Shown one piece after another: positions 40,761 to 52,595 of a stretch of 64,000 nt of DNA (the stretch's first letter is position 1; the number at the start of each line of letters is the position of its first letter). The stretch is from Agelas oroides (taxonomy: Eukaryota; Porifera; Demospongiae; Agelasida; Agelasidae), in the NCBI GenBank assembly GCA_949130485.1, contig OX422183.1, forward strand, positions 5,360,636 to 5,424,635, in the 5' to 3' direction. The notes below the pieces were generated by a model that did no database searches, was not told the DNA's origin, and worked only from the letters and a program-made list of their open reading frames with translations. The translations under genes and the position numbers were made by a program.

Positions 40761-41264
40761 ATGCGTAATGTCCGTAAGAAACGAGTGCAGGACAAGCAGA
40801 ACTACCTGCGAAACAAAGAAAAAAAAAGGCAAGCGTCCCGTAATAATTACTGGAAGGACCCGGAGAAACACAGGGCATCTTCCCGGGCGTCCTCCCATGC
40901 CTGTTATTGGAAGAACCCTGAGACAAAAAGGGCGTCCTCCCATGCCTGCTATTGGAAGGACCCTGAGACGAAAAGGGCGTCCTCCCATGCCTGTTATTGG
41001 AAGGACCCTGAGACGAAAAGGGCGTCCTCCCATGCCTGTTATTGGAAGGACCCTGAGACGAAAAGGGCGTCCTCCCGTGCTCGTTATTGGAAGGACCCTG
41101 AGATGAAAAGGGCATCTTCCAGGGCATCCTCCCAGGTCATGTGCTTTCCGGTTCTCTTTCCTACCGGACAGTTTGGTGAGCATCATCCACGTCAGGTGAA
41201 GCTCCATCACAGTGCTGTCTACCTGCATCCACCCGCATCCCTTGCACCATTTCTTTCTACTTGA
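40761..41264 (+). CDS. Coding minisatellite, YWKDPETKRASSHAC repeat protein
   Basis: A 167-residue frame starts MRNVRKKRVQDKQNYLRNKE and then holds about five near-identical 15-residue units (KRASSHACYWKDPET). The DNA period is 45 bp (40,868-41,125), so the frame is kept. Basic N termini with repeated YxKDPEKKR-like blocks occur in proteins of invertebrate mobile elements; that link is from memory and not firm. The frame ends at 41,264 just before an A-rich tract and a foldback element. It may be a fragment of a transposon gene. No domain with a known activity is present. Confidence 0.45.
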   Translation: MRNVRKKRVQDKQNYLRNKEKKRQASRNNYWKDPEKHRASSRASSHACYWKNPETKRASSHACYWKDPETKRASSHACYWKDPETKRASSHACYWKDPETKRASSRARYWKDPEMKRASSRASSQVMCFPVLFPTGQFGEHHPRQVKLHHSAVYLHPPASLAPFLST

Positions 41265-41318
41265 GCTGCGCTTATGCTTGAACAAAACCAAAAAAAAACA
41301 ACAAAAAACAAAGCAAAC

Positions 41319-42395
41319 AAGTCACAAAAAAGTTTTCTCAATGAAAACAAGCGCATGTAGGGATGGAACCCTCAAAAACCAACCAAACAAGATAGGAACA
41401 ACAACACAATACTTTTACACCATCCCTACATCTTGTGCCATTTTGCCAACCATGTACACCACAAAACCCTTCAAATTTTAGTATGGGGTTTGTGCTTTTA
41501 GTTTAGTTATAGTTAGTTTTTTATTTAGAAAATACTTTTGGTTTAGTTTAGTTCTAGTTTCCCGGTTTTACAAAATTTTTAGTTAGTTATAGTTTCAACC
41601 ACTGAAACTCTAAAACCCCTTCCTAAAAGGTATTTAGTTACACTTATTGTTGAAAACAGGCTGTATTCTGTTTTAGTATAGTTATGGTTTCTTCTTGTAC
41701 ATCCTTGGACATTTTAGTTACAGCCCCCAAGTTAGCAAGAAATTTAAGTTGCACTTTTGGTTAACTAAATTTTAAAAAGGCCATACTAAAATATATTTTG
41801 TTAAAGTTATAGTTAACTAAAACAACACTGCACACCAGCTACACCCACAAACCAACAAATAATCTTTCTCCCTACAACTAGCTACCTACCCCACAAACCC
41901 TTCAAACACACCACCATGTCATTAACTACGGACCGACCCAGTACTGCTCACACCACAGCCTTAATTCCACTTACAAGACAACACTTACCTGCCATGCCCA
42001 GCAGCTACAAAAGCCCACAACATACGCAACCCACTCCAACATGCCACACAGACTCAGCACTGACCTTGCACCCCACAGCTTCTACATATTAAACTAGCTA
42101 ACCATGCCTGCCACACTCAATCGCAACAAAGTTACAGCCACCCACAACACAACCCACTCTCCATACACAACAACATGCACTACACACCCAGTACTGCTCG
42201 TTCCACAGCCTTCCATGCCCAAGACAACCCTTCTGTGCACACAAGTAACAAACACAATGCATAGTCGGCAAAATGGCACAAGATGTAGGGATGGTGTAAA
42301 AGTATTGTGTTGTTGTTCCTATCTTGTTTGGTTGGTTTTTGAGGGTTCCATCCCTACATGCGCTTGTTTTCATTGAGAAAACTTTTTTGTGACTT
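41319..42395. mobile_element. Foldback element with about 135-bp arms
   Basis: Arms 41,319-41,455 and 42,259-42,395 are inverted and nearly identical (GTCACAAAAAAGTTTTCTCA at the left end; words GCATGTAGGGATGGAACCC and CATCCCTACATCTTGTGCC inside). The middle (41,456-42,258) is first A/T-rich with repeated TAGTTTAGTTATAGTT words and then strongly A/C-biased on the plus strand. No transposase. Confidence 0.8.
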
Positions 42396-42428
42396 TTTCA
42401 TATCTCTCCTCATACCACAAGCAACAAC

Positions 42429-42989
42429 AAGGGCGGATCCAGAGATTGAAGTGGGGGGGGGGGGGCATACAAGAAGAGTGGGGGTTGGTGCAGCATGCAC
42501 AGTGCACAGTGCACAGTTGTCTGTGTGCGTATAGCCCACAGTGTTGTAGGGGGGGCTGGGGGCATGCTCCCCCAGGAAAATTTTGACATGAGAGTGTTTC
42601 TGAGGCCATCGGAGACCGCCATAACTACGCACCTTTATGGCAATTGGAGTGTAACTCAGGTGAGTCATCGTATGGTCGTTTCTCAGACTCCCTTTCCTTC
42701 GGAATCATCGGCACTGCCACAAAAACTATCTCTTGGGAGCTGCAGATTTGAGCGCTACATATTTTTTTGATATGAAGCTGCAGTTATTCACATATAGATG
42801 TGCGCTGCGTCGGAGTAGATACGTGTGCTAACCGCGCGATAACCCCCCGTGTTTTGCGCTTGCTAGTCCCAATTGTTGGGGGGGGGGGTTATGGGCCTCC
42901 CATGCCCCCCCCTCCCCCCCTGCAACAACTAATTTTTACCCACACCATGTAAAACTTCATGCCCCCCTCCCGCCCCCTGGATCCGCCCC
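42429..42989. mobile_element. Element with GGCGGATCCAG ends
   Basis: CAAGGGCGGATCCAG at 42,429 and CTGGATCCGCCCCTG at 42,975 are inverted; CAACAA lies directly outside both. It contains GGGGGCATGCTCCCCCAGGA, shared with the elements at 25,858 and 46,353. It is non-coding. Confidence 0.65.
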
Positions 42990-43029
42990 TGCAACAACTA
43001 ATTTTTACCCACACCATGTAAAACTTCAT
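42915..43029. repeat. 71-bp direct repeat across the element's right end
   Basis: CTGCAACAACTAATTTTTAC through AAAACTTCAT occurs at about 42,917-42,959 and again at 42,988-43,029. The first copy is inside the element and the second is outside. Confidence 0.85.
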
Positions 43030-43308
43030 CACGCTAACGATGCAAATTTCAGTGCCTACACTGTTAAAAATGTGGTGCTTCTCCAGCACCCCAACTTCAG
43101 TGTGTAGTGGTAGGGGGTGCTATATGGCACCTCAGGGGTGCTAGCATGTACTACTTGGGTGCTATAAGTGAGATGCACAGCTAGTGAAAGTGTTACTCTC
43201 ACCTTTTGCACCCCTAAGGTTCACTGTAGCACCCCTCCAAGCTAACCTTTGACCTTTTGATTTTGGAGGTTTAACCTTTGGTCTTTCAGTTCCATGCAGG
43301 GCTGCATG
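43030..43308. other. Short spacer, nothing coding
   Basis: Contains several GGTGCT / AGCACC words (43,075-43,240), possibly from a worn inverted-repeat element. No limits can be set. Confidence 0.4.
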
Positions 43309-44880
43309 TTATGCATGCTTACTCATAATCATGGTGGCACCTACATGTAGCATCAGTACAGGCCCATACGCTGATATTGGAATGGGGGGTTCTTTTGGAA
43401 ATAGACTTCCTATTGTTACCATACCAGGTAAAGATATAACTTCTTCCTTGACGAGAAAGGTTTCACAAAGGCAAATGATATCTAAGTTGAAATGGCAAAT
43501 CACTTCCTCCCGCACCCCCCCATCCCCCCACCCTCGAACATTCCAAAAACCTATCTTAATGCTATTTGCACTTGCTGGCTGGGGTGAGGGGGTGGACAAG
43601 TTTGGGTTGCAAGAGGGGGGAGTTGGAGGCTCATCAGAGGTGGAATTTTGTAGGGGGTTGGATTTTTCGCTGAATTCAGAGGAATGACGCTCTTGGTGGG
43701 TAGTGGTGAGCTTGTGGTTGGCTTCATACTGGGTGGGGTGTGGAAAATGGGAGGTCTGTTTTTCAGGGGTGGTAGTAATATGTCCATCAGGGGGGGAGGG
43801 CGCTTGGATAAAAAAGGCTGATTGGAGGACAAGGATGGTACATTGGGTTGGCTGTGGGAGTTGAGCATATTCCTATTCTGGGGCCCTCTGTGTGGTCTCC
43901 GAGGTGGGTACAGGCTCGGTAGATGGGGGTTGGAGTTTAGCTCCTGGTCCAGTGAGTTACATCTATCAAGGGAGACCTTTATACATTTCTTGGAACCTAC
44001 CAAGGTAGAGTTCCCTTGAGTAGATGTCAAAGTACAATCTTCCAAATTTATACCTTCTTTTTGCCATTGTGTTTTTCAATGCTTGCATGCTCAGGTGACT
44101 AGGAATATTTCGTAGGTAGACTACTGTCTGTTTGAGGGGGGTGTGTTCTTGGTTGGACTGATTGCTTGGAGAGAGGATTTGGGATGCAAGAAGAGATTGA
44201 GAGGCATGTTGGGCATGGTTGCAAGGAGAGGATTGAGTTTGGAGATTGAATGGTTGTGGGTTGGTCTGATGAGAATCATTGGAGCTCGGGCAGAGGGCCT
44301 TTGGGGTGGTTTTAGAGTGCGGTGGATCATTGAAAATGAGTGAATTAGAGGGATGGGTAGGAAGGTTTTTCTGGGGCATGGGATGGTCTATAGTTGTCTC
44401 AGCATTTCCAGAGCTGTCCTCGAGGTCTTGTAGTAATGCAAACCTATATTTGGAGATTCTTTGATACATGGGTCTAGGTTCATAGGCAAGGAGGGGAGGG
44501 AGGCTGAGGAAGACTCCGCAGTCATGAAATCAATAACACCTGAGAGTTTCTCTACAGTGGACTGGAGCTCTCTTAGAGTGTTTTCCAAAGCAGGGACCTT
44601 AGAGGCTTCTATTTGCAGCATTTTGATCTCACTAGCTATGTCCAAAACTAGGGGCTTTGTGGACATCCAGTCGTCCAGGCAACTAGGACACAACCACTGA
44701 AATCCCTCCAGCTTTCCTGCCAGTTTGTAAGCTGCTTTGGTGACCCCCACACACGCAATGTGAGCCCACCTGTGACACAAATCACATTGCATATAGCCTG
44801 ACTATCCTCAGGAACCAGTTTCGTACATGAGAGACACATTACATTGTCATTGGCCATATTCACACCTTTCATAAAAGGGA
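43309..44880 (-). mobile_element. LINE 5' part: PHD-finger ORF1 and start of endonuclease
   Basis: ORF1 has a PHD-type zinc finger (CLSCTKLVPEDSQAI, then CDLCHRWAHIACVGVT and CPSCLDDW), a predicted coiled segment (IKMLQIEASKVPALENTLRE) and a Pro/Asn-rich tail; it is spread over three frames, so it is broken. It overlaps an ORF2 start whose first residues, IKIGFWNVRGWGDGG and LDIICLCETFL, are the N-terminal motifs of the apurinic-type LINE endonuclease. The copy is cut at 43,309 within the endonuclease. A PHD-type ORF1 is typical of CR1-like LINEs. Confidence 0.8.
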
Positions 44881-45657
44881 CAGGTAAAGGATTATAGTGT
44901 ACTTGAAAGCACAAGGATAACTTCAGTGGTAGCTAGGTTCAGGTCGTATAACAGCACAGTAGGTATTAGTAATTGACAAGGCACAGTAATAACACCCTTT
45001 ATTTTGTTGAGAGACTGTATTTAAAACACGTTCAAAACTGTTTACACAAGACTGACCTCAGATCTCCACTCGAGGGGTTGCCCTGGGGCTAGTAGGACTG
45101 GAGCTCGTTCAACACGTCTTCTTCTAAATGAACGTACCTAGTTATCGGGGGTTGAATATCATACACACCGAGAGTTGAATGCATAGTTGGTTGAACAACG
45201 CGCAAAACGATGCCTTTCTGTTGGGCATACCTAATTTCTAGTCTCGCAAGCCAGACCCAACCAACCCCAGCGCGGATCGCTTTCAGCATCCCCGTGCATG
45301 ATACTGCATGTGTATAGCGATTGTTTGGGAGGGCTGAACAGGAAATGGTAAGTCAGGAGCATTTGTATTGCTGAACTGCACGTTCACTCTTTTTCATTGC
45401 AATCACATGATGTTCTTTGACCTTCAATTGAGTATATCTCGTGAATGCAGTGATCGTTAAAAACTACTGAGGAAAACAGATTATACCGTAATCTGTCTAA
45501 CCCATGCATGAGTTACTGTACGATGTGTTCATGCTGCTTTCGTCAAGCGGCACGATAAACAGGTAGGATAGGTAATATCTTCCCCGCTAGCAGACTGGAA
45601 AGAAACTCCACCATCAACATCTAGACTTGTTGCTATCTGAACAGAAAGTGCGTATGG
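44881..45657. other. Intergenic, nothing coding
   Basis: A relic of the TAGTCTCGCAAGCCAGACCC MITE end lies at 45,239. No gene is seen. Confidence 0.5.
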
Positions 45658-45659
45658 TA

Positions 45660-47317
45660 GGGTGGGGTAATCCAGAACGCGAAGTAATTCGGAACGATTT
45701 TCTTCCGATTGCTGCTTGCTTCAGCTACAAACCTACTTTTACACTTTAAGGGCTGTGAGGTGCAAGCTTTATCCATGGCCGACAAACGTGGCAGGGGTTT
45801 ACCTTTTTTCATGGCTGAACCGTCGCTCCAACAGCACAATCAACTGTTGGCAACCAACTATACTTCATAAAATAATAAGCAAACTTTCGAATATCTAGCA
45901 GCACAGGAAAAGGAAGGAATTACACAACAATTGGTAGACTTCACCAGCATCCTAGGCTATCTACCCAGTGGCATCCTTCCCTTTCGTCAACTTTACTACA
46001 AATCTGCAGTACACAAATACATTGAGGTCTAAGGTTAACTTGTTTGTATGCGCATGCGCATAATGATTGTACATTGTTTAAGTATGCCTCAACGAAAAGC
46101 GGCAACGTCCGAAATGGAAAGCAGAGGATCTCAAAGTTATATGTTTGGAGAAAATTAAGTCCAATAGAACCATAATTTCTGCAGCAGCTGCTCATTTTGG
46201 CATTCCAAAGACCACTCTGTCAACAGAAAGTTGGTGCAGAAAAGAATTAATGACTATCCTCACACCAAGGGAGGAAGAGGAGATTGTTGTCAGTCTCCAA
46301 GTTCTGCAAGAAATTGGTTATCCTCTAACACGTGAGTTGGCTGCAGTGGCGGATTTAGGGGGTTCGAATCCATCAAATGATTATGCAGCAGTGGCATGCA
46401 GCAACAACAACCAGGCACAGTTACACACTCACGTATCAGTTCCTTACTGACCTCCAGACGTTTGACTCAGAGTTTGACTAGGCCTAGAGTTGCAGTTCGA
46501 GATATTCAGTTTGGACAATGCCTTTCTAGCCTCTGCGGAGCCACGCTTTAAATTCTGCGAGTGTTTAAAAAGGCTTCAAACACATGCAATGACTAGATTT
46601 GGCAGTAGGTCGTCCAACCCTTGCTATTTCACCTCAAAACGGCACCAGAAAGGATCTCAGAAGGTCTGAAATCGAAAATTTTCTTGGGGGGGGGGGCATG
46701 CCCCCACATCCCCCTAGCGGGCGCGCGCTTCGCGCACTTTATTACGTTCCGCCAAGTCAAGTGCACACTTGGACCCCCCCTTTTGAAAATCCTAGATCCA
46801 CCACTGGGCTGCTGGCGTAGTGGCTGCTGGAGATGGTCACACTACAACTGTGCGAGCTTTACACATATGCTTGAAGATGAGGTAGACTTGTTTCTTAGTT
46901 GAAACTTTCTTAGCGGTTCTTTAATATTCTCATATCTGTATATTTTAATATACTGACTGACTGCAATTTTTTGACTCACATCTCTCTACAGTCTAGGTAT
47001 CATTTTGAGACTCTGTTACTGTAAAAGGATCAAAGTATTTGCTACTAACCTTTAGTCAATAGCAAAACTTCATACTGTTTATGAAACAGCGAAAGTTGGC
47101 ATCGTTCTGAATTACCCCACATGGTCAGAAAATTGGTGGTTCCGCATGGACTGGAATTCATGCCTTGTTTCCACCATTCCTAACCATCTTTGGAATGCAA
47201 AGCTGCAAGTCCTGAAACCACCTGTCACTGAAGTTTTGCACCTGCACGGCTTGTAGCGTTTGAGATAGAACTCCGTGAACTTAGATGAACGGAAGTGCGT
47301 TCCAAATTACCCCGCCC
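45660..47317 (+). mobile_element. Decayed pogo/Tigger-like transposon with TA duplication
   Basis: GGGTGGGGTAATCCAGAACG at 45,660 and CGTTCCAAATTACCCCGCCC at 47,298-47,317 are inverted ends, each bordered by TA. Inside, 46,085-46,345 encodes KRQRPKWKAEDLKVI, ISAAAAHFGIPKTTL and LTPREEEEIVVSLQVLQEIG, the psq-type helix-turn-helix at the N terminus of pogo/Tigger transposases. The reading frame is then interrupted by another element at 46,353, and no DDE domain is left. Confidence 0.7.
46353..46805. mobile_element. Nested element with GGCTG duplication
   Basis: CAGTGGCGGATTTAGG and CCTAGATCCACCACTG are inverted ends, flanked by GGCTG on both sides. Its right part has a GGGGGGCATGCCCCCACATC motif as in the elements at 25,858 and 42,429. 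It splits the pogo-like transposase remnant. Confidence 0.7.
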
Positions 47318-47599
47318 TACCTTATATCTTTTACGCATATGGGTTATTCTAGTAGAAAATACAACATACTCAGTCTCTGACAGTGCCAAAAACTCCACCA
47401 AATTTCCACTTCCGATCTGCTACCTGCACCGTTTGCATCAACCGTTCTACACTAGCGAGTTGCATTGCGATTTTTCACGTTTATATTGTTTGGTTCAGAC
47501 CCTTCCTGCATGGGCAGGGTGTGAAAGGGGAGGGGAAGGTGAATAACTCTACCCCATGCAACGTGCATCCACAGCTGCATTCTTACCATGAGTGTTGAT

Positions 47600-48112
47600 G
47601 AAGGAAAAACGCGAATGCCAACTAGGTGTGAGTCGTGAATAAAATTCTGTGTGAATGTGCGGTGTGGACACCTGGCTACACGTCTTGTGGTACAATGAAC
47701 TTGTAAGAATTCGTCGCTTCGCAACTATCAATTATTAAATTCCGTGGATCCGCTGTTGGGGTGGAAAACGCGAATGTCAAGTAGGTGTGAATCGTGAATA
47801 AAATTCTGTGTGGATGTGCGGTGTGGACACCTGGCTACACGTTGTGTGGTACAATAAACTTGTAAGAATTCGTCGCTTCGCAACTATCAATTATTAAACA
47901 TTAATGAAATTCCGTGGATCTGTTGTTGGGGTAGAAAACGCGAATGTCAAGTAGGTGTGAATCGTGAATAAAACCGTGTGAATGTGTGGTGTGGACACGT
48001 GACTCTATCAATTAATAATGAAATTCCATGGATCCGGTGCTGGGGTCGATTGTCAGGTAGGTGTGAATTGTGAGTGTAAATGTGTGGTGTTGACACGTGA
48101 ATTGGGATCAGT
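47600..48112. repeat. Tandem repeat of about 160-170 bp, three to four units
   Basis: GCGAATG words start at 47,611, 47,770 and 47,940, each followed by TAGGTGTGAATCGTGAATAA and GTGGACACCTGGCTACACG. The last unit is shorter and worn. Confidence 0.85.
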
Positions 48113-48475
48113 CGTTCTGCCAGTGAAATGTATACCAGTCGTTGGGCCAGCGGTCCAGATCATTGGATTTTAACTTTAGTACCGGAAGTCTACGGAGTGT
48201 GGAATTTGGCTACTAATTAACAAGGCGCTTATTTCCTGTCTTTTCTACAGACCAGCTCTCTCCTTCAGGCACCGATTCAAGCCGGACTTGCACCAGATTG
48301 TGTAGAAGAGACTTTGTACTTCACAAATATCTACTTTTCATAAGCGATATACGCGAACGACTGGCGTACGAGCGGCATCTGATCATCTAAAAGTTGGTGT
48401 TCATGATCATCTGAGAGTTGGTGTTCATGATCATCCGCATTTGACTGAATTGCGGATGAGAGTCAATCTGACATT
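48113..48475. other. Spacer with a short duplication
   Basis: AGTTGGTGTTCATGATCATC occurs twice in a row at 48,393-48,437. Nothing else is recognised. Confidence 0.5.
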
Positions 48476-48477
48476 GG

Positions 48478-48708
48478 GGCCCTTGAAACCAGGATGGAGA
48501 ATCATCACCACTGTAGAGCCATAGTCTGTTCCTATGAACAACGTTTGGCTTTGTTGAAGGTCTCAACTGAATCCTGTACACCATGCAGGTCATTAATTCT
48601 CTTGGTGACTGTATATGGTCCTTGCCAAGGGTGTTGGAGCTTTGGAGTGAGGCCTTTCTTGCGCTGGGGATTGTGGAGCCATACTGCATTCCCGGCTTTG
48701 AGCTGTGG
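48478..48708 (-). mobile_element. Gypsy-type LTR retrotransposon fragment (fossil)
   Basis: A short minus-strand segment resembles the C-terminal end of the integrase of Gypsy-group (Metaviridae-like) elements. It is a broken remnant of about 230 bp; no LTR or other part was identified. It directly abuts the left boundary of the duplicated DDX10-H4 segment. Confidence 0.65.
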
Positions 48709-49594
48709 GCACAGTTAGACTTACTTCAGGATGAAGAACTGGCTTTACATTTGTTGAAAAGTTAACTTGCATTATGTACAGCTATTTTTGTCTTCATCAG
48801 TTACATACCCATACCCTGGTGTTCCCATGTCCCTGCAGCTTTTGGTAGCTTGCAATACTGCAGTACTGCAAGTGATGCAAAGCTGGGCAGGAGCCTGGAA
48901 ACAAGGCTACCCCGTACCTAATGGTTGGTAATTTTCATGAGTACAGATTTTTGCAAAGCAGATGAAAGTTGTTTCTGAGGTCAGTGATTCTGGAACCTGT
49001 GTGTTAGCTAGCTCAATGGCTTACAAGCAGAGCGAATGTCTAGAATTTTCTAAAGAAAGAGTTGCAATTAATCTCAGCTCTTTGTTCCTTGGTTAATTAA
49101 GACAGGCTGCATGGGAAGTATGTCCCTCAGTTCAATACAGCTGTTTGCATGACCTTGCAAAATGTGAACCAAAAATGAATGTAATTATGTGGTAAACTTC
49201 TTTACAGGCTGAACAGGAACTGTTTGGTTGAGCATTAGATACAAAATGCATGAAAATGCATGTGCTGCAAAGACGAATGATGGCCATGCATGACATTAGA
49301 GGAGGGCATTATGTCACAATGCCAAAATACTGGTTCACACTTTTTGGGTTGACCTTGCAAAAAGAGCATGAATATAATTATGTGGTTACCTAACATCACT
49401 CCCCATTACGTCACATTGAGTCTTGCCATAACTGACTGCATCCTAATTATTGTGTTACTTTAGTTGAAAGTTTATGTCCTGGCGTTACGTGAACGTGTTT
49501 GCACACTCACAATGACATGCTGGATCACTGTATATAGGAATTTCAATAATGCGCATGCGTAATTTAGGTTTTACGATCGGGTCCTGTAAAAAAA

Positions 49595-49616
49595 GCGCCA
49601 AATCTTGACATAAAAG
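49595..49616 (+). promoter_or_regulatory. E2F-like and TATA-like sites of the second H4
   Basis: GCGCCAAA (49,595-49,602) and CATAAAAG (49,609-49,616) are retained with the same spacing as in the first H4 promoter. The GCGCATGCG word upstream is also retained. Confidence 0.65.
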
Positions 49617-49620
49617 GTGA

Positions 49621-50001
<381 letters not shown>

Positions 50002-50025
50002 ATGGCACCTTTTCTTTCTCCACAC

Positions 50026-50041
50026 GGCTTTTTTAAAAGCC
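50026..50041 (+). terminator. Histone 3' stem-loop of the second H4
   Basis: GGCTTTTTTAAAAGCC, identical to the first locus, with the same downstream CCCAAAAGAACATCC. Confidence 0.9.
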
Positions 50042-50390
50042 ACCACATACCCAAAAGAACATCCTTGTGCTGCTCTATAGGTCCTTCATCTCTGGGATGA
50101 AATGCAACAAACAGTGTAGCCCACATGCTTCTACTGCCATACCAAGCATGGTACTGTAACTAGCATCATCTTCAGATGCTTTGTAATTGGCATAGATAGT
50201 GAAGCCATATCTACGTTAATCACTTAAATTATACCAGTTTCTTGTCACCAGCAGAATTCAAAACATGCACCCAAATCCTAAAGTCAGTCTCTTCAGCATG
50301 TGCATTGAATTCTGTTAGCATAGCTTGGTTCTGTAGGGTACCATAAAATCCTTCAGCTGTCACAAACCGTTGGTTTGGTCGTAAGTGTTT

Positions 50391-50706
50391 AGTCTCGTCC
50401 CCAGACCCCACCCTCTCACGAGGAGAAACGGTCTGGTGAGCCAAGTCAAATTTCTTGGGCCGGTGCACGCTTTTGCGACAATGTAACCTAGCAACGATCA
50501 AAATATTTTGCAGCCAACCCGCTCAAAAAAGGTACGGATACCCGAATGCAGAAATTTTACCGTTGTAGGGGAAGTGATACGTAATAATTATCGATCTCGC
50601 AATCACATTGGTCATTACCCCGTTTTGGGTAATAAGCCCAAGAAATTCGACTTCGTTCACCAGACCGTTTCTCGCCGGGAGGCGCGCGGGCGGGGCACGA
50701 GACTAG
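50391..50706. mobile_element. MITE with TAGTCTCGTCCCCAGACC ends
   Basis: Left end TAGTCTCGTCCCCAGACCCC and right end GGGGCACGAGACTA are inverted; inner arms GTCAAATTTCTTGGGC and GCCCAAGAAATTCGACTTC also pair. The ends resemble the CCTCGTTCCCAGGCC family with A for G changes. Confidence 0.7.
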
Positions 50707-50831
50707 TAAGTGTTAACCTATATGATCTACCGAGAGAAAACAAACTACATCTCTTTTGCACTCGTATTCTACAGCCTAGTCGCCACCTTGTTGGGATGAG
50801 CATGTCTGCCGTGAAATTATCACAGTAGTGA

Positions 50832-52090
50832 TCAACTAGAGTAGGATTGCTCGAGTCTCAGTGCTTCTTTCAAGAGATTTAGAACTGTGAGCTTGACATT
50901 CAGGGTAGGTGTACTTCTGTTGTCCCATTTCTGAAGTGTGGTAGTCTGGTAGAATGTGCTGCTTGAGAAGGAAGTCAGCATATTCACCCATGTTTGTGTG
51001 AACACACCATGGGGAAATGTTGATAAGAAGCATTCCTCGATAATTACGGTTGAAGGCACCCACCCTGGTGGAAATGATGTTGTAATTGTAGAAGGGGTTT
51101 GCTTTCATGTCGTTTAGCATACACTGTTGTTGTATTTGCTTGAGCCTTTATTGAGATGGCCATCACATGTTGCAAGTGCTCATGGCAGTTCTATGCACTG
51201 CTCACATGCATGACTTATAGTTGTGTCCCAGTGCTACATGCAAATTCTACTCACTTCTTCCAACACTCTATTTGTAGTTTCCTTTCTCTCTCAATTTCTT
51301 CCTTTCTTTCAATCAAAGTCAGCAAACTCTTGTAGTCTGACACTGGTGTTTGACAATGTGTAGTAGTGCATGAATTCTTCTATCAAATTCCATTTGCCCT
51401 ACTTTTCTGAAGTTTATGATGTCTTGTATTCGCTCAGGAGTTGGTTTTAAGAGTTGAAAAGGTGATAGAGGGAGTTGTCTCCACCTTCCTTTGTTAGACA
51501 ACTGTTTTGTTTTTCCATTTGTTTTGCATGGTTCCCACATCAGTGGTGTAGTGGTTGTAATCATCTGATTATCTGACTTTGGTTTCTTTCAGGAAATATT
51601 TGGGATTCAATGTTTTACGTTACCTTTGCTCGCACTGGCAAAAATCTTGCAACACGGTTGATGTGCTCTCTAGATGGCTTTGTGAAGAACTCCTTACAGT
51701 CCCTGTTAATACACATTTCGATATTAACTATTGATAGCTGTTTCTGTCAAAGGCTGTAAAAAGTGCTGCCATTGATTTTATGGCTGCCACTTCGTATGGC
51801 AAGGTGTAGAGTAATGTATGCAGAATAATCATGAAAACGTACTGACTCCAAAATTTCCATGTTTGGCTCCTTGAAGACTGTTCTTCAATGAATTTCAAGA
51901 CATCATGTTGAAAGTCTGTATACTGCTCTGATATGTCTTCTAACATTTGTTTAAAGTTCCCTCTGAAGGAGGAAAGGATTTGATCCATTTGGATACAAAT
52001 TAAAGTCCCAAAATTCAGGAAGAGCTTTTTTTGATAGGAAGAGTGACTGGAAATGACTATAAAGTGATTCCCAGGTTTCAAGTACAAAAG
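50832..52090 (-). pseudogene. Decayed protein fragments, family unknown
   Basis: Three minus-strand open pieces (51,728-52,087; 51,319-51,564; 50,836-51,120) lie in order. The first, with FRGNFKQMLEDISEQYTDFQ and AAIKSMAALFTAFDRNSYQ, looks protein-like and resembles, from memory, uncharacterised proteins abundant in sponges and cnidarians; no function can be given. The pieces are separated by non-coding DNA and may be exons or a broken gene. Confidence 0.3.
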
Positions 52091-52227
52091 GTGATGAGTA
52101 CGTTCAAAATTTTTGAACCAATAGCTTATAAGGAATAAGAATGGACTAAATCAAGCAAATTTGGTCAAAAAGGTCTAAATTGATTAAACTATAACAAGAC
52201 AAAATCAATCAAATTTGGCACTAAAAG

Positions 52228-52465
52228 TCAACCATTTGCTCACTGGACTGTGGATCGAAAGGTCCAGGGTTCCAGTCCCACTAGCAGCAGAGATTTATTT
52301 CTCTTCTGGGTGCACTCAGCCCTACCTCAAAAATTGAGTAGAAGGTTTTACTTCGTGTCCTTCGGAGGGGACGTTAAGCCGTCGGTCCCGGGGAACCCCT
52401 TAAGTGCTATTGGGGATTTCCTTGTAAACTGGGTCATCTCAGGCAAACCATAAATAAATTAAAAA
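52228..52465 (+). mobile_element. tRNA-derived SINE with conserved central domain
   Basis: A tRNA-like head (CACTGGACTGTGGATCGAAA, B-box-like GGTTCCAGTCC at 52,268-52,278) is followed by GTCCTTCGGAGGGGACGTTA and AGCCGTCGGTCCC, a central word I recognise from several animal SINEs, and an A-rich end. It ends exactly at the duplicated segment starting at 52,470. Confidence 0.7.
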
Positions 52466-52595
52466 AACCCTGCTATCTCACAATTATAGGATACCAACTG
52501 TATTAAAAAAAGTAATCAATACAGCAGCGTTGTTGGTTGTACTGCTGCAGATACTCTTGTGTAACTGTGCACATTGGCTCAATCATGCTCTGTGC

